Assembly: GCF_042665595.1 (NCBI RefSeq)
Contig: NZ_JBHTCT010000036.1
Span: 119,172-183,171 of the forward strand
DNA from: Bhargavaea changchunensis
GTDB taxonomy: Bacteria > Bacillota > Bacilli > Bacillales_A > Planococcaceae
Direction of reading: 5' to 3'
Length of the DNA: 64,000 nt
Positions 16,782 to 24,798 of this stretch are shown here, piece by piece. Below the pieces are notes generated by a model, which worked only from the letters and a program-made list of their open reading frames with translations, searched no databases and was not told where the DNA came from. Position numbers and translations under genes: made by a program. Within the stretch, counting starts at the first letter, position 1; every line of letters starts with the position of its first letter.

Positions 16782-17584
16782 ATGATCGTCTCCTTTGATT
16801 CCCCGCCCTCCGAATGAAGAAGCCGCTTCAATTCAGGCTCTAGTGACAGTACATCACTTTTCTCTATGGTTACAACGAACAGTTGACGCAGTTTAACTGC
16901 CGCTTCCCTCAACTCTCCCGGCTTGTTCCCCTTCGGAAACGCGGACAGATACCTGTCGATGAAAACAGCATCCATCGTACCGAAAGCTTTGAACTGGTGC
17001 AGCTTCTTGTTCTCGTTCAGCGCTTGGATGATGAGCGTGCACTCCCTCATCTCTTCCAGCATCCTGAGGCCATAGATTGGATTATTCCGCTTGAGTTCCT
17101 TATCAAAACTCAAAGAAGCATAGACGAACTCGAATGGCAGATCAGCTCCCGTTCCATACTTCATTGTCCGGGAACGGAATTTCTGATCTTCGGCAGCCAT
17201 TTTCTCCGTGACCCGGCCGGTTTTGTCGGCGACCACCTTCCAAAGAGGAGACCTGACCGTCAACAGCTCCCGCGGAACGATGGAAACATTGAATTCCAGT
17301 CTGTTTTCCAGGAAAGCGATGATCAGAAAGATGTCATTGCCGAGCTGTTTTTCCTTGATATAAAATGCCCCGAAATTACGGATTACCCGTTGAACATACG
17401 CTTTAGTCTCCTCCACGTCCTCTTCGCGGGAGGCGGCGACCATCAAATCGATATCGGAAAGTTCGTCCCGATACCCCTCTACCCCAGAACCCAACTGGAT
17501 GATTCCTTCAACCAGGTTGGATGCCGACAGTGCCTCAATTGTTCTGGCAAAATAAGAATCCCGCTCGGCCGGACGTTCCATCAT
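16778..17584 (-). CDS. Nucleotidyltransferase-domain protein
   Basis: A 268-residue protein of the aminoglycoside/lincosamide nucleotidyltransferase-like group: LVEGIIQLGSGVEGYRDELSDIDLMVAAS carries the GSxxxG...DxD core (catalytic Asp pair in SDIDLMV). The C-terminal half is helical. The start is one of two adjacent ATG codons (17584, 17581) after GGGGGAG. It overlaps the nitronate monooxygenase gene. Whether it modifies an antibiotic is not shown by the sequence. Confidence 0.8.
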   Translation of the reverse strand: MMERPAERDSYFARTIEALSASNLVEGIIQLGSGVEGYRDELSDIDLMVAASREEDVEETKAYVQRVIRNFGAFYIKEKQLGNDIFLIIAFLENRLEFNVSIVPRELLTVRSPLWKVVADKTGRVTEKMAAEDQKFRSRTMKYGTGADLPFEFVYASLSFDKELKRNNPIYGLRMLEEMRECTLIIQALNENKKLHQFKAFGTMDAVFIDRYLSAFPKGNKPGELREAAVKLRQLFVVTIEKSDVLSLEPELKRLLHSEGGESKETII

Positions 17585-17703
17585 CCACTCTCCCCCTTTG
17601 CTCTCCGCCCATTTCCTTTCTCGTTTTGCTCCCTGATTTCCTCCCTGCATGTCCCGCCCGCTTCCCGGGTAGACAGGGAGTATTCTCACCTGGAGGTGCC
17701 GCC

Positions 17704-18231
17704 ATGGAACAGCTTTGGAGAGCGTTTGATGGGGTGATCCCGCTGTTTTTGTTCACCGCTGTCGTCGCGGGGGTGATCTTTGCCGTTCTTCATCTGAGGA
17801 ATCCGGGACTGAGCCGGAAACAGATTTTCGTCAACGTTCTGTTCGCGCTGAGCGTCATGGCGATCATGTTCATCACGCTATACCCGAAAGACCTTGGACC
17901 CGCCGGCGAACAGAACGTCAATCTGATTCCATTTCACAGCATGTCGGAAATGATTGTGAACGCGGAAGGTCCGGCCGTTCCGCTCCGCAATATCGGGCTC
18001 AACATCTTGCTGTTTGTGCCGTTCGGATTCCTGTTCGCGGCGAGAAGGACCGTCCGACGGCATTTGATTTTAAAGGGAACGCTCCTCGGCCTGCTGCTGT
18101 CGGGCAGTGTGGAAGCGGTCCAGTATTTCCTCGGCCGCACGACAGATGTCGACGATGTGATCCTGAATACATTCGGAACGCTGGTCGGATGTGTGGCGTG
18201 GAAAACGGTAGGTTGTGTGAGAAAAAATTAA
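17704..18231 (+). CDS. VanZ-family membrane protein
   Basis: A 175-residue protein with four or five membrane helices and the VanZ pattern: NVNLIPFHS, NIGLNILLFVPFGFLFA, and SVEAVQYFLGRTTDVDDVILNTFGTLVG. VanZ proteins give low-level teicoplanin resistance in some hosts; most are of unknown role. ATG 17704 follows GGAGGTG. Divergent from the nucleotidyltransferase gene. Confidence 0.88.
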   Translation: MEQLWRAFDGVIPLFLFTAVVAGVIFAVLHLRNPGLSRKQIFVNVLFALSVMAIMFITLYPKDLGPAGEQNVNLIPFHSMSEMIVNAEGPAVPLRNIGLNILLFVPFGFLFAARRTVRRHLILKGTLLGLLLSGSVEAVQYFLGRTTDVDDVILNTFGTLVGCVAWKTVGCVRKN

Positions 18232-18262
18232 AGAAAGCGGCCGGATTCCCGACCGCTTTCTT
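18231..18262. terminator. Bidirectional terminator
   Basis: AAGAAAGCGG and CCGCTTTCTT arms between the VanZ gene and the converging DUF3784 gene. Confidence 0.85.
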
Positions 18263-18264
18263 CT

Positions 18265-18543
18265 TCATTCCACCATTTTGGCATTGACGTAGACGACAAG
18301 CAACAGCATCACGATCACACTTCCGACGAGAAGCGGCTGGGCAGGCTCTGCTCCGAACAACCCCGCCATCAGCATGATGGCGCCCAAAGCTCCCATTGCG
18401 CCGCCCACAAGCCGGCCGAGTCTGTCCTTGTCGCGCACACGCTGCTCATTGAACCCCGCAAGAAGAAAAGTCATTTTCTTCACTCCGATCAAATAACCCA
18501 GGACAAGGAAAATCAGCCCAAACACAATCAGATCGACAGTCAT
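18265..18543 (-). CDS. DUF3784-family membrane protein
   Basis: A 92-residue protein with three hydrophobic helices and the DUF3784 pattern (LGYLIGVKKMTFLLAGFNEQRVRDKDRLGRLVGG). Role unknown. It is the last gene of a small operon XRE regulator - membrane protein - DUF3784, an arrangement common for stress-linked membrane proteins in Bacillales. Confidence 0.78.
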   Translation of the reverse strand: MTVDLIVFGLIFLVLGYLIGVKKMTFLLAGFNEQRVRDKDRLGRLVGGAMGALGAIMLMAGLFGAEPAQPLLVGSVIVMLLLVVYVNAKMVE

Positions 18544-18555
18544 CCGTCTCCCTCC

Positions 18556-18918
18556 TTAAAATCGCTTTACAATGGCCGGGATGATGTAAAAAGGCACGAA
18601 CAAGGAGATCAGCACATACACGAATAGGGTGTCCGAAGACAATTCCACGGGTACAGTGCCCCAATTATCCAGGGCAAGCATTGCGAGCAGCAGGGCATTC
18701 ATCACAAACAAGGTCCTGAGAGACCACTTGGTGATGTTCCCATTGACCCGGTCATCGTATTCAATCTCCTCTTCCTTCATCTTCGACCGCTGCCACTTGG
18801 CCGCGGCAATCAGCACCGCTCCGGCAACGATCGCCGTCCATTTCAGGATTAAGTTCTCAAGAATCAAGAGGAGCAGCAGAAGGCCCAATGCCGGCAGATA
18901 CGTAAATAACAATTTCAT
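18556..18918 (-). CDS. Four-helix membrane protein of unknown function
   Basis: A 120-residue protein with four predicted transmembrane segments in two hairpins separated by a charged loop (KWQRSKMKEEEIEYDDRVNGN). No family recognised with certainty. Its ATG overlaps the stop of the XRE regulator, and it is followed 12 bases later by the DUF3784 gene. Confidence 0.75.
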   Translation of the reverse strand: MKLLFTYLPALGLLLLLLILENLILKWTAIVAGAVLIAAAKWQRSKMKEEEIEYDDRVNGNITKWSLRTLFVMNALLLAMLALDNWGTVPVELSSDTLFVYVLISLFVPFYIIPAIVKRF

Positions 18919-19133
18919 GCCTCATCCTCCATCCAGAACAGTTCATCCAATTTCGCATCCAGCACTTTTGCAATCTGCAGGCAGACTTTTATCGTCGGGT
19001 TGTATTTCTGGGCTTCGATCAGATTCATCGTCTGGCGTGTCACCCCTACCCGTTTGGCCAGTTCCCCCTGAGTCATCTCGCCCCGTTCGATCCGTTTCAG
19101 CTTCACCGCGTTCTTCAGTGTCACGTCCTTCAC
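18915..19133 (-). CDS. XRE-family regulator
   Basis: A 72-residue single-domain Cro/C1-type HTH protein: MTQGELAKRVGVTRQTMNLIEAQKYNPTIKVCLQIAKVL, closely like YozG. GTG 19133 follows GGAGG; the upstream ATG 19175 lacks one. It probably represses its own operon through the palindrome overlapping the promoter at 19157-19195. Confidence 0.88.
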   Translation of the reverse strand: MKDVTLKNAVKLKRIERGEMTQGELAKRVGVTRQTMNLIEAQKYNPTIKVCLQIAKVLDAKLDELFWMEDEA

Positions 19134-19156
19134 AAAAGTCCCTCCAACCGGAAACT

Positions 19157-19195
19157 TGTCACTTATATTATACACATGTCACTTATAAGTGACAA
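19157..19195 (-). promoter_or_regulatory. Sigma-A promoter with overlapping operator for the XRE operon
   Basis: On the minus strand TTGTCA (19190-19195) and TATAAT (19167-19172) are 17 bases apart, a near-consensus promoter. The -35 is embedded in a perfect 16-base palindrome GTCACTTATAAGTGAC (19178-19193), and a further copy of TGTCACTTATA lies at 19157-19167 on the + strand, overlapping the start of the -10. Confidence 0.85.
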
Positions 19196-19205
19196 TTATG
19201 GATTC

Positions 19206-19235
19206 TAAAAACCCGGCCACACACGTGACCGGGTT
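19206..19235 (-). terminator. Terminator of the PstS-like gene
   Basis: Minus-strand hairpin AACCCGGTCAC / GTGGCCGGGTT followed by TTTTAG, 13 bases after the stop of the PstS-like gene. Confidence 0.8.
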
Positions 19236-19247
19236 CAGTCTGCCAAT

Positions 19248-20393
19248 TTAATTACCGATTCCCACATACCCCGTCCTCTCCACAATTTCCTGCCCTTCCT
19301 CCGACAGGATCCAGTCGATGAACGGTTTGACATTCGGGTTATCGGTGCCGGCGGTGACGGCGTACAGTTCGCTGACGATCGGATAGTCGCCTGATCGGAT
19401 GTTGTCCGCCGTCGGTTCCACAGCGTCGACCGCGAGCAGCCGGACTTTATCATCGCCGATCATTGTTTGCGAATAAAAACGGAATGTGTAGCCGATCGCG
19501 CCGCCGTAGTTGCGGTAGTCGGCGACATCTTCTATGATGCCGCTCATGAGGTCTGCGGTCTGTTCGGTCGGCGCCACCATGATCGGCGTATCGCCCATGA
19601 ATGCTTCGAGTGCCGTCTGGCTGCCGCTGTCCGGCGGACGCTGGTAGGCGCGGATCTCCGTGCCCTTGCCGCCGACTTCCTTCCAGTTGGTGATCTTGCC
19701 GGAGTAGATGCCGCGGATTTCTTCCTGGGTCAGCCCTTCGACCGGGTTGCTTTCATTGACGAAAAAGACGAACGCCTCTTTGCCGATCGGCGTGAGCTCC
19801 AGTTCTTTTCCGGCCCGTCTTGCCCGTTCTTTCTGGGCATCCGATGGACCGGCAACGAAGATGATATCCACTTCGCCATTGATCAGGCTCTCGTACGCCT
19901 GGCCGGTCCGGCTCGACATCACTTCACTCATGTACGGGTCGTAGTCTTTTTCCGGATACACCGCCTGCGCGAACGAGGCATACAGCGGATAAAGCGCCGT
20001 AGCACCATCCATTACAGGGAGGTCACCTTCCACCTTGAAGGAAGCCGGCCCGTTCAGCGACGCCGCTTTCGTTCCTTCGAGGAACGGCGCGTACTCATAC
20101 AGGTCCACTCCGTCGGCCTGCACGACCGGCTTCGTCAACTTGTAGAGTCCCGGCGCAGCGATGAGAAAACCGATGACGATCAATATGAGCGGAATGCCGA
20201 ATACAATCTTTCTCTGCCGGACACCAAAGATGGCGAAGCCGAACAATAAAATCACCGTAAGAACTACCGCCGCTGCGACCGGCATCCAAGCCTGCCCGCC
20301 GGCGAACAGCACCATCACCAGCAAAGGCGCCGACAGAAACAGAATGAAGATTACAATCCCGATAAAACCCAATACTTGCCCCTTCTGCTTCAT
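19248..20393 (-). CDS. Membrane-anchored PstS-like phosphate-binding protein
   Basis: A 381-residue protein. Three N-terminal membrane helices (GFIGIVIFILFLSAPLLVMVLF, AAAVVLTVILLFGFAIF, IVFGIPLILIVIGFLIAAP) replace the usual lipoprotein signal; the rest is a PstS-type type II binding protein with DGATALYPLYASFAQAVYP, VDIIFVAGPS, YSGKITNWKEVGG and RPPDSGSQTALEAFMG, which provide the phosphate-binding loops. No pstCAB genes adjoin it. ATG 20393 has GGGGGC eight bases upstream; ATG 20408 is an alternative. I see no clear PhoP box upstream, although phosphate genes lie close by. Confidence 0.82.
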   Translation of the reverse strand: MKQKGQVLGFIGIVIFILFLSAPLLVMVLFAGGQAWMPVAAAVVLTVILLFGFAIFGVRQRKIVFGIPLILIVIGFLIAAPGLYKLTKPVVQADGVDLYEYAPFLEGTKAASLNGPASFKVEGDLPVMDGATALYPLYASFAQAVYPEKDYDPYMSEVMSSRTGQAYESLINGEVDIIFVAGPSDAQKERARRAGKELELTPIGKEAFVFFVNESNPVEGLTQEEIRGIYSGKITNWKEVGGKGTEIRAYQRPPDSGSQTALEAFMGDTPIMVAPTEQTADLMSGIIEDVADYRNYGGAIGYTFRFYSQTMIGDDKVRLLAVDAVEPTADNIRSGDYPIVSELYAVTAGTDNPNVKPFIDWILSEEGQEIVERTGYVGIGN

Positions 20394-20511
20394 CTCAGGC
20401 GCCCCCATTGTCTCTTGTTGTTTCCAACTATTGCACAACCGGCGGTAACCCGCAATCCTTATTTCGTGTAGAATAAAGTCTGCATCACGGGAGGGCCGGC
20501 GGGCGGTGTGT

Positions 20512-20595
20512 GCGCATAGAATGGGTGGAACCGCGCATAGAAACACGATGAGCGCGCATAGAACTTCTGGAACCGCGCATAGAAAACTATGCGCG
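20512..20595. repeat. 21-bp-period array, word GCGCATAGAA (4 units)
   Basis: Units start at 20512, 20533, 20554 and 20575. Each begins with an identical GCGCATAGAA and ends in 11 variable bases, of which TTCTGGAACC/TGGGTGGAACC recur. It lies between the PstS-like gene and a small membrane protein gene. Confidence 0.92.
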
Positions 20596-20629
20596 CTCCC
20601 GGCCCAGCAACCTGAAAGCAGGTGAAGTC

Positions 20630-20818
20630 ATGAAAAAACTGAGCAATTTCTTTTTTGCACTGATGATCATCGGCGTGATCCCGGTGGCGCTGGCGTTTTT
20701 TGATATCGGAAGGGACTTTTACGCTGACTATCGCTGGTGGTTCGTGGGCTTTCTCTGGATCGGGATCATCGGCAACTGGATCACCGAGCGGAAAATCCGG
20801 AAACAGCAGACAGCCTGA
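20630..20818 (+). CDS. Small two-helix membrane protein
   Basis: A 62-residue protein with two hydrophobic helices (FFFALMIIGVIPVALAFF and WWFVGFLWIGIIGNWI) and a basic tail. ATG follows AGGTGA at normal spacing. No family recognised. It is flanked by two 21-bp arrays and its own terminator. Confidence 0.65.
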   Translation: MKKLSNFFFALMIIGVIPVALAFFDIGRDFYADYRWWFVGFLWIGIIGNWITERKIRKQQTA

Positions 20819-20843
20819 ACACGCGTGCCTTTGGCATGCGTGT
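20819..20843 (+). terminator. Terminator of the small membrane protein gene
   Basis: Hairpin ACACGCGTGCC-TTT-GGCATGCGTGT followed by ATTTAT, directly after the stop. Confidence 0.65.
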
Positions 20844-20872
20844 ATTTATGTGCATTTTGGAATAATGTCCGG

Positions 20873-20935
20873 TTCGCGGCCGCAGCATGTGATTTCGCGA
20901 CCGCAACTCGCATTTTCGCGACGGCACTCCATTAA
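20873..20935. repeat. 21-bp-period array, word TTCGCGACCGCA (3 units)
   Basis: Units start at 20873, 20894 and 20915, each beginning TTCGCG(A/G)C(C/G)GCA followed by variable bases. The array lies between two terminators. Confidence 0.85.
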
Positions 20936-20937
20936 AA

Positions 20938-20967
20938 AAAACGCATGCAGCCCGCATGCGTTTTTTA
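20938..20967. terminator. Terminator of the phosphatase-lipoprotein unit
   Basis: Hairpin AAACGCATGC / GCATGCGTTT with A and T runs on both sides, just beyond the lipoprotein stop at 20972. A similar GCATGC hairpin ends the ywbE unit at 24192. Confidence 0.85.
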
Positions 20968-20971
20968 TTGC

Positions 20972-21658
20972 CTATTCCTCTTCACCATCGCCCAGCCGGA
21001 GCTCAAACTCCTCGCCTCGGGAGAGTTTTTCGCCTTTCACGTCAAATACATCGCTTGTTCTGACAGTCAGATGATCGGCAGTCCCGTCTTCCAGGATAAA
21101 TCCGACACTTCCCTTTTTCGTTTCGCCCGGGGCGATTTCACCACCGAGCTCTTCGAGATAGATGTCGTCCTCCCAGAGCTTGTTTTCCCCGGTTTCGGTC
21201 TCCAGAACGGCGACCGGGCCAAAGTTGACAGGTGCGTCCCCGGTATTCGTCACTTCGACGAACAATTTGGCGACCGGGAAGTCCGTCTCGTGGGTGTATG
21301 CATGATAGAAATCGATCAGGCTGTAGTCAGGATAATAATGGAACAGCTTTGTCTCATGGACGGTCAGTTCGACCGGACCGGCTTTGATTTGTTTTTTCTC
21401 GCCGTTTTTAAGCAGTTCCGCCTCACCGCGGCTGTCGCGGATTGTCCCGCCCGGCTGCTGAAGCAACCGATCGTCCGTCACCTGCGGGCTGGCCGGGTAG
21501 CCCTCATAGAAGGCCGGAGCTTTTTGCTCTTCAGCTGCCGGAAGTGCGGCCGCCGCCACTTTCTGCGCTTCCCTGGCATGTTCGGTTTCTGCCTTTTCCC
21601 CTGTACAGCCCGCAAGCAGCAGTGCCGCCAGACCGATGATCAAAGTTGTCCGTTTCAT
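20972..21658 (-). CDS. Lipoprotein with DUF4352-like domain, copy A
   Basis: A 228-residue lipoprotein: lipobox LLLAGC at residues 13-18, then an Ala/Glu-rich linker, a short N-terminal module (YEGYPASPQVTDDRLLQQPGGTIRDSRGEAELLKNG) and an Ig-like DUF4352-type domain (LFVEVTNTGDAPVNFGPVAVLETETGENKLWEDDIYLEELGGEIAPGETKKGSVGFIL). ATG 21658 follows AGGAGGA. It is 28 bases after the alkaline phosphatase stop, so it shares its transcript. A paralogue with the same domain order is at 23414-24085, on the other side of the phosphatase. Confidence 0.8.
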   Translation of the reverse strand: MKRTTLIIGLAALLLAGCTGEKAETEHAREAQKVAAAALPAAEEQKAPAFYEGYPASPQVTDDRLLQQPGGTIRDSRGEAELLKNGEKKQIKAGPVELTVHETKLFHYYPDYSLIDFYHAYTHETDFPVAKLFVEVTNTGDAPVNFGPVAVLETETGENKLWEDDIYLEELGGEIAPGETKKGSVGFILEDGTADHLTVRTSDVFDVKGEKLSRGEEFELRLGDGEEE

Positions 21659-21686
21659 CACGATTCCTCCTGATCCCATGCACTGA

Positions 21687-23057
21687 TCACTTGTCTTCGA
21701 TCTTCACATCCGCCTTCAGCAAGTCGAAGATGATCTTCGCATGGTCGGTATTGTCAAGCTGCCCAAAGAACTTGTCCCGTTGCGGCCCGAATGCATAAAC
21801 CGGTACGTCCTCGCCTGTATGGCCGCCCGTTGTCCATCCCGTGAACGAGCGCTCGTTAAAGATCTCTTCGATCGCATTGTCGATTCCGGTCACGCTGCCT
21901 TTTTCGGCGGCATCACGCACAGAAGCAATCTCTTCTTTCGTCAACTCAAGGTCTACGTACTCCCCGAGCACTTCACCTGCATCACGGCCGTCCGCGATTT
22001 CCTCCGCCATGAAGTCCGGCGTGCGCTTTGCCGCCAGGAGCGGTTCCGGATGCCAGTTATAGATGCCGTCCGCACCGATCGAGAAGCCGCCCGTCGAGTG
22101 GTCGGCTGTTGCGATCACCAAAGTGTGTTTGTCCTTTTTGGCGAATTCCAGGGCTGCCTTGAACGCCTCTTCAAAGTCCCTCATCTCGCTCATCGCCCCG
22201 ACGATGTCGTTGTCATGGCCCGCCCAGTCCACCTGGCTGCCCTCGACCATCAGGAAGAAACCATCCTTGTCACCGCTCAGGCGGTCAATCGCCGATTCCG
22301 TCATTTCGCGGAGGGACGGCACCGACTCGTCGCGGTCGATCATCTTCGGCAGGCCGGCCGGCGCGAACAGGCCGAGCACCTGCTCATCATCATTTTCCAG
22401 AAGCGCTTCCCGGTCCGTCACATACGAATAGCCGGACTCCTGGAATTCTTCCGTCAGATCGCGGTCGGCCCGCTTGAACAGGTCCGTCCCGCCACCGAGC
22501 AGGACGTCCACTTTATGTGAATCACCGATTTTCTCATCAAAATAATCGTCCGCGATCGCATTCATGTTTTTCCGGGAGATGTCATGCGCCCCGAACGATG
22601 CAGGCGTCGCATGGGTGATCTCGGAAGTGGCGACAAGGCCGGTCGCCTTGCCCTTTTCCTTTGCCGCCTCAAGCACCGTCTTGACCTCGGACTCGTCGTT
22701 ATCCACCGAAATCGCGTTGTTGTATGTTTTGATGCCTGCGGCCATCGCGGTCGCCGCGGATGCCGAGTCGGTGATCGTCTCGTTCGGGTCATCAGGATGG
22801 GTCGTCTGCTGGCCGACCAGGTACGGATCAAATGCCGTCGGCTCCAGTTCTTTCGTCCTCGGGTCGTCCATCATCTGGCGGTATGCCGATGTGTAGGATA
22901 CGCCCATTCCGTCACCGATCAGGAAAATGACATTCTTCACTTTCGCCTGGTTATTCCCCGGGCCTTTCGCCGTCGCTTCCCCTGCCCCTGCCGTGACACC
23001 CGAAACTGCCACTGCTCCTGCCAGTGCAATCGGTGCGAATTTCTTAAACCATTTCAT
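21687..23057 (-). CDS. phoA: Secreted alkaline phosphatase (PhoA/PhoB type)
   Basis: A 456-residue enzyme with a signal peptide (FAPIALAGAVAVSGVTAGAGEATA). The metal and nucleophile sites are all present: FLIGDGMG, ETITDSASAATAMAAGIKTYN (catalytic Ser in DSAS), EITHATPASFGAHDISR, VEGSQVDWAGHDND, ATADHSTGG and TGGHTGEDVPVYAFGP. It releases phosphate from organic esters outside the cell. ATG 23057 follows AGGAGGAAA. PhoP-box-like repeats upstream indicate induction by phosphate starvation; the lipoprotein gene follows in the operon. Confidence 0.95.
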   Translation of the reverse strand: MKWFKKFAPIALAGAVAVSGVTAGAGEATAKGPGNNQAKVKNVIFLIGDGMGVSYTSAYRQMMDDPRTKELEPTAFDPYLVGQQTTHPDDPNETITDSASAATAMAAGIKTYNNAISVDNDESEVKTVLEAAKEKGKATGLVATSEITHATPASFGAHDISRKNMNAIADDYFDEKIGDSHKVDVLLGGGTDLFKRADRDLTEEFQESGYSYVTDREALLENDDEQVLGLFAPAGLPKMIDRDESVPSLREMTESAIDRLSGDKDGFFLMVEGSQVDWAGHDNDIVGAMSEMRDFEEAFKAALEFAKKDKHTLVIATADHSTGGFSIGADGIYNWHPEPLLAAKRTPDFMAEEIADGRDAGEVLGEYVDLELTKEEIASVRDAAEKGSVTGIDNAIEEIFNERSFTGWTTGGHTGEDVPVYAFGPQRDKFFGQLDNTDHAKIIFDLLKADVKIEDK

Positions 23058-23413
23058 CCGATTTCCTCCTCCATCAATCTCTACAAACCCACGATACGGC
23101 GCGGATATGAAGGAATTGTGAAGCGGATTATATGAAATTGTTAAGAAAAACCCTGATATTAGGAGAATAGTCTCCAATGATATTTCCGGACGTTTCGGAA
23201 GTCACATCCGGTCAAACAGACGCGTGTCAATTGGCATGCGACATATTTCCTTAGCCTCTCCGCATGACCGGTACACCGACTTTGCGTTTACGGAGCCGGC
23301 CGGGTTCCCGATTCTCCTGACCCGTCCTGCGAAATAGGAATCGCCACTGCTTCATGAAGAGCATCCATCGCACCTCCTCCACCTGATTTCCCCCCGAATG
23401 ATGCAGTAATGTG
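23058..23413. other. Gene-free stretch between phosphatase and lipoprotein B
   Basis: About 355 bases. It holds the PhoP-box-like repeats and promoter region of the phosphatase gene and the 3' untranslated region of lipoprotein B. No coding sequence there is convincing. Confidence 0.6.
23106..23144 (-). promoter_or_regulatory. PhoP-box-like repeats upstream of alkaline phosphatase
   Basis: On the minus strand TTAACA, (ATATAA), TTCACA and TTCATA occur at offsets 0, 11, 22 and 33, matching the 11-bp-spaced PhoP box of Bacillus. Confidence 0.78.
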
Positions 23414-24085
23414 TTAGAACCTGATCTCGACCTCCCTCGCGTCCGCAAGCTTCCCGTCTGCGGCCCGGACGACAACGCCCGTTTTCAGAGACAGCACTTG
23501 TACATTCGCGTCTTCCAGGATAAACCCGATGTTGCCGGCCTTCACCTCGCCAGGCGGAATCTCCCCGCCAAGTCCTTCCTGGTAGATGTCGTTTTTCCAG
23601 AGGAGCGCCTCCCCCTTGTCGGTGTTGATTTCAGCGAGAGGATTAAAATGAATGGGCTCATCCCCGATGTTCCGGACCTCTACAAACAGCTTGACGAACT
23701 CAAACTCCGGCTCGGGCGTAAACTTCCCCGCCAGGCTGGATTCACTGGATTCCGGCTCATAGCGGAGGAGCTTCGTTTCCCTGATCGTCAGTTCTGCCGG
23801 TCCTGTGTTCACCCGCTTCTGCTGGCCGGTCGCCTTCAGTACTTCCATCTCGCCGAGGCTGTCGCGCATCACCTCGCCGGTCTTCCTGAGCCGCCGGTCA
23901 TCGGTGATTCTCTGACCCGGCCGGTAATCTCCGTAATAGGACGGAACTTCCGCCAGTACGGCCGGCTGCAGGGCAGCCGCCTCCACCTGTTGCTCCGGCG
24001 GTGCCTGTTTTACCGGCGCGGTCACATCCACCATGCATCCCGAAAAGAACAACGTCGCAAGCCCGATCACCAACAGCCGTCTCAT
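23414..24085 (-). CDS. Lipoprotein with DUF4352-like domain, copy B
   Basis: A 223-residue lipoprotein (lipobox FFSGC) with the same order of elements as copy A: YYGDYRPGQRITDDRRLRKTGEVMRDSLGEMEVLKATG, then ELTIRETKLLRY, then FVKLFVEVRNIGDEPIHFNPLAEINTDKGEALLWKNDIYQEGLGGEIPPGEVKAGNIGFILED. The two are clear paralogues flanking the phosphatase. ATG 24085 follows GGGAGG. A PhoP-box-like array with the same geometry as that of the phosphatase lies upstream. Confidence 0.8.
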   Translation of the reverse strand: MRRLLVIGLATLFFSGCMVDVTAPVKQAPPEQQVEAAALQPAVLAEVPSYYGDYRPGQRITDDRRLRKTGEVMRDSLGEMEVLKATGQQKRVNTGPAELTIRETKLLRYEPESSESSLAGKFTPEPEFEFVKLFVEVRNIGDEPIHFNPLAEINTDKGEALLWKNDIYQEGLGGEIPPGEVKAGNIGFILEDANVQVLSLKTGVVVRAADGKLADAREVEIRF

Positions 24086-24148
24086 CGCACAGCCTCCCTG
24101 TGTCCGCTCTTCCTTCCGCCACCGTTTGCCTTCACCATACCCCTTCCG

Positions 24149-24187
24149 TATGAAGGGCGTATGAAGCACGTTTTAGAACTTTGTTAA
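24149..24187 (-). promoter_or_regulatory. PhoP-box-like repeats upstream of lipoprotein B
   Basis: Minus-strand hexamers TTAACA, (CTAAAA), TTCATA and TTCATA at offsets 0, 11, 22 and 33, the same layout as at 23106-23144. Confidence 0.72.
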
Positions 24188-24191
24188 GGTA

Positions 24192-24221
24192 CAAAAAAAC
24201 GCATGCGGCAGTCCGCATGCG
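24192..24221 (-). terminator. Terminator of ywbE
   Basis: Minus-strand hairpin GCGCATGCGG / CCGCATGCG followed by TTTTTTTG. It ends only a few bases from the PhoP-box-like repeats of the next gene. Confidence 0.85.
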
Positions 24222-24230
24222 CCATTTCCC

Positions 24231-24428
24231 TTATTCGATGATTTCCTTTACGCGCCCGACCTGTCCGTCCTCCAGGCGAACCTTGATGCCATGGGGATGG
24301 GTCGGTGAATTCGTGAGGAGATCTTTCACGGTCCCTTCGGTCAGCGTGCCCGTGCGCTGATCTTTCTTGAGTACGATTTTCACGCGCTGGCCGGGCTTTA
24401 CGTCCGCGCGGGTTTTTCCGTCTTTCAT
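24231..24428 (-). CDS. ywbE: YwbE family protein
   Basis: A 65-residue protein matching YwbE throughout (TRADVKPGQRVKIVLKKDQRTGTLTEGTVKDLLTNS then HPHGIKVRLEDGQVGRVKEI). It is a small KOW-like beta-barrel of unknown role. ATG 24428 follows AAGGAG. Confidence 0.93.
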   Translation of the reverse strand: MKDGKTRADVKPGQRVKIVLKKDQRTGTLTEGTVKDLLTNSPTHPHGIKVRLEDGQVGRVKEIIE

Positions 24429-24515
24429 CCGTATCCGCTCCTTCCTTACTCCGTTGTACCACGTTTAAGCGGTTCTGTAACGGGAGAACCTATGGATTCG
24501 AAGGGAGTGTTTGAA

Positions 24516-24671
24516 ATGAAGAAAGGAAACCGGGAACCGCACGAGCGCATGGCAGAGACCAACAACGGTCTCCGCGACGCACAGGAAGTGCTGTATCAGG
24601 ATGAGTTCAAGCGTGCGGACGCCGCGGGCAAGAAGAACGGTCAGCCTGACAACCGTCAGAAGGAAAAATGA
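24516..24671 (+). CDS. YfhE-like small protein
   Basis: A 51-residue, very hydrophilic protein: MKKGNREPHERMAETNNGL then RDAQEVLYQDEFKRADAAG and a Lys/Gln-rich tail. The AQEVLYQxEFKRAD segment matches my memory of the YfhE family of small Bacillus proteins; function unknown. ATG follows GGGAG at normal spacing and a good terminator follows. Confidence 0.72.
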   Translation: MKKGNREPHERMAETNNGLRDAQEVLYQDEFKRADAAGKKNGQPDNRQKEK

Positions 24672-24674
24672 AAG

Positions 24675-24708
24675 CAGCCGCCATCCATGAAGGGTGGCGG
24701 CTGTTTTG
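24675..24708 (+). terminator. Terminator of the YfhE-like gene
   Basis: Arms CAGCCGCCA and TGGCGGCTG (loop ATCCATGAAGGG region) followed by TTTTG. Confidence 0.85.
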
Positions 24709-24798
24709 CGACACAGCAAAGCCGCCCCGCACCAGCGGAACGACTTATCGTGAAGCATTCCCTATTCACCAGAGAAATAACCAAAATAAACAGAATTT

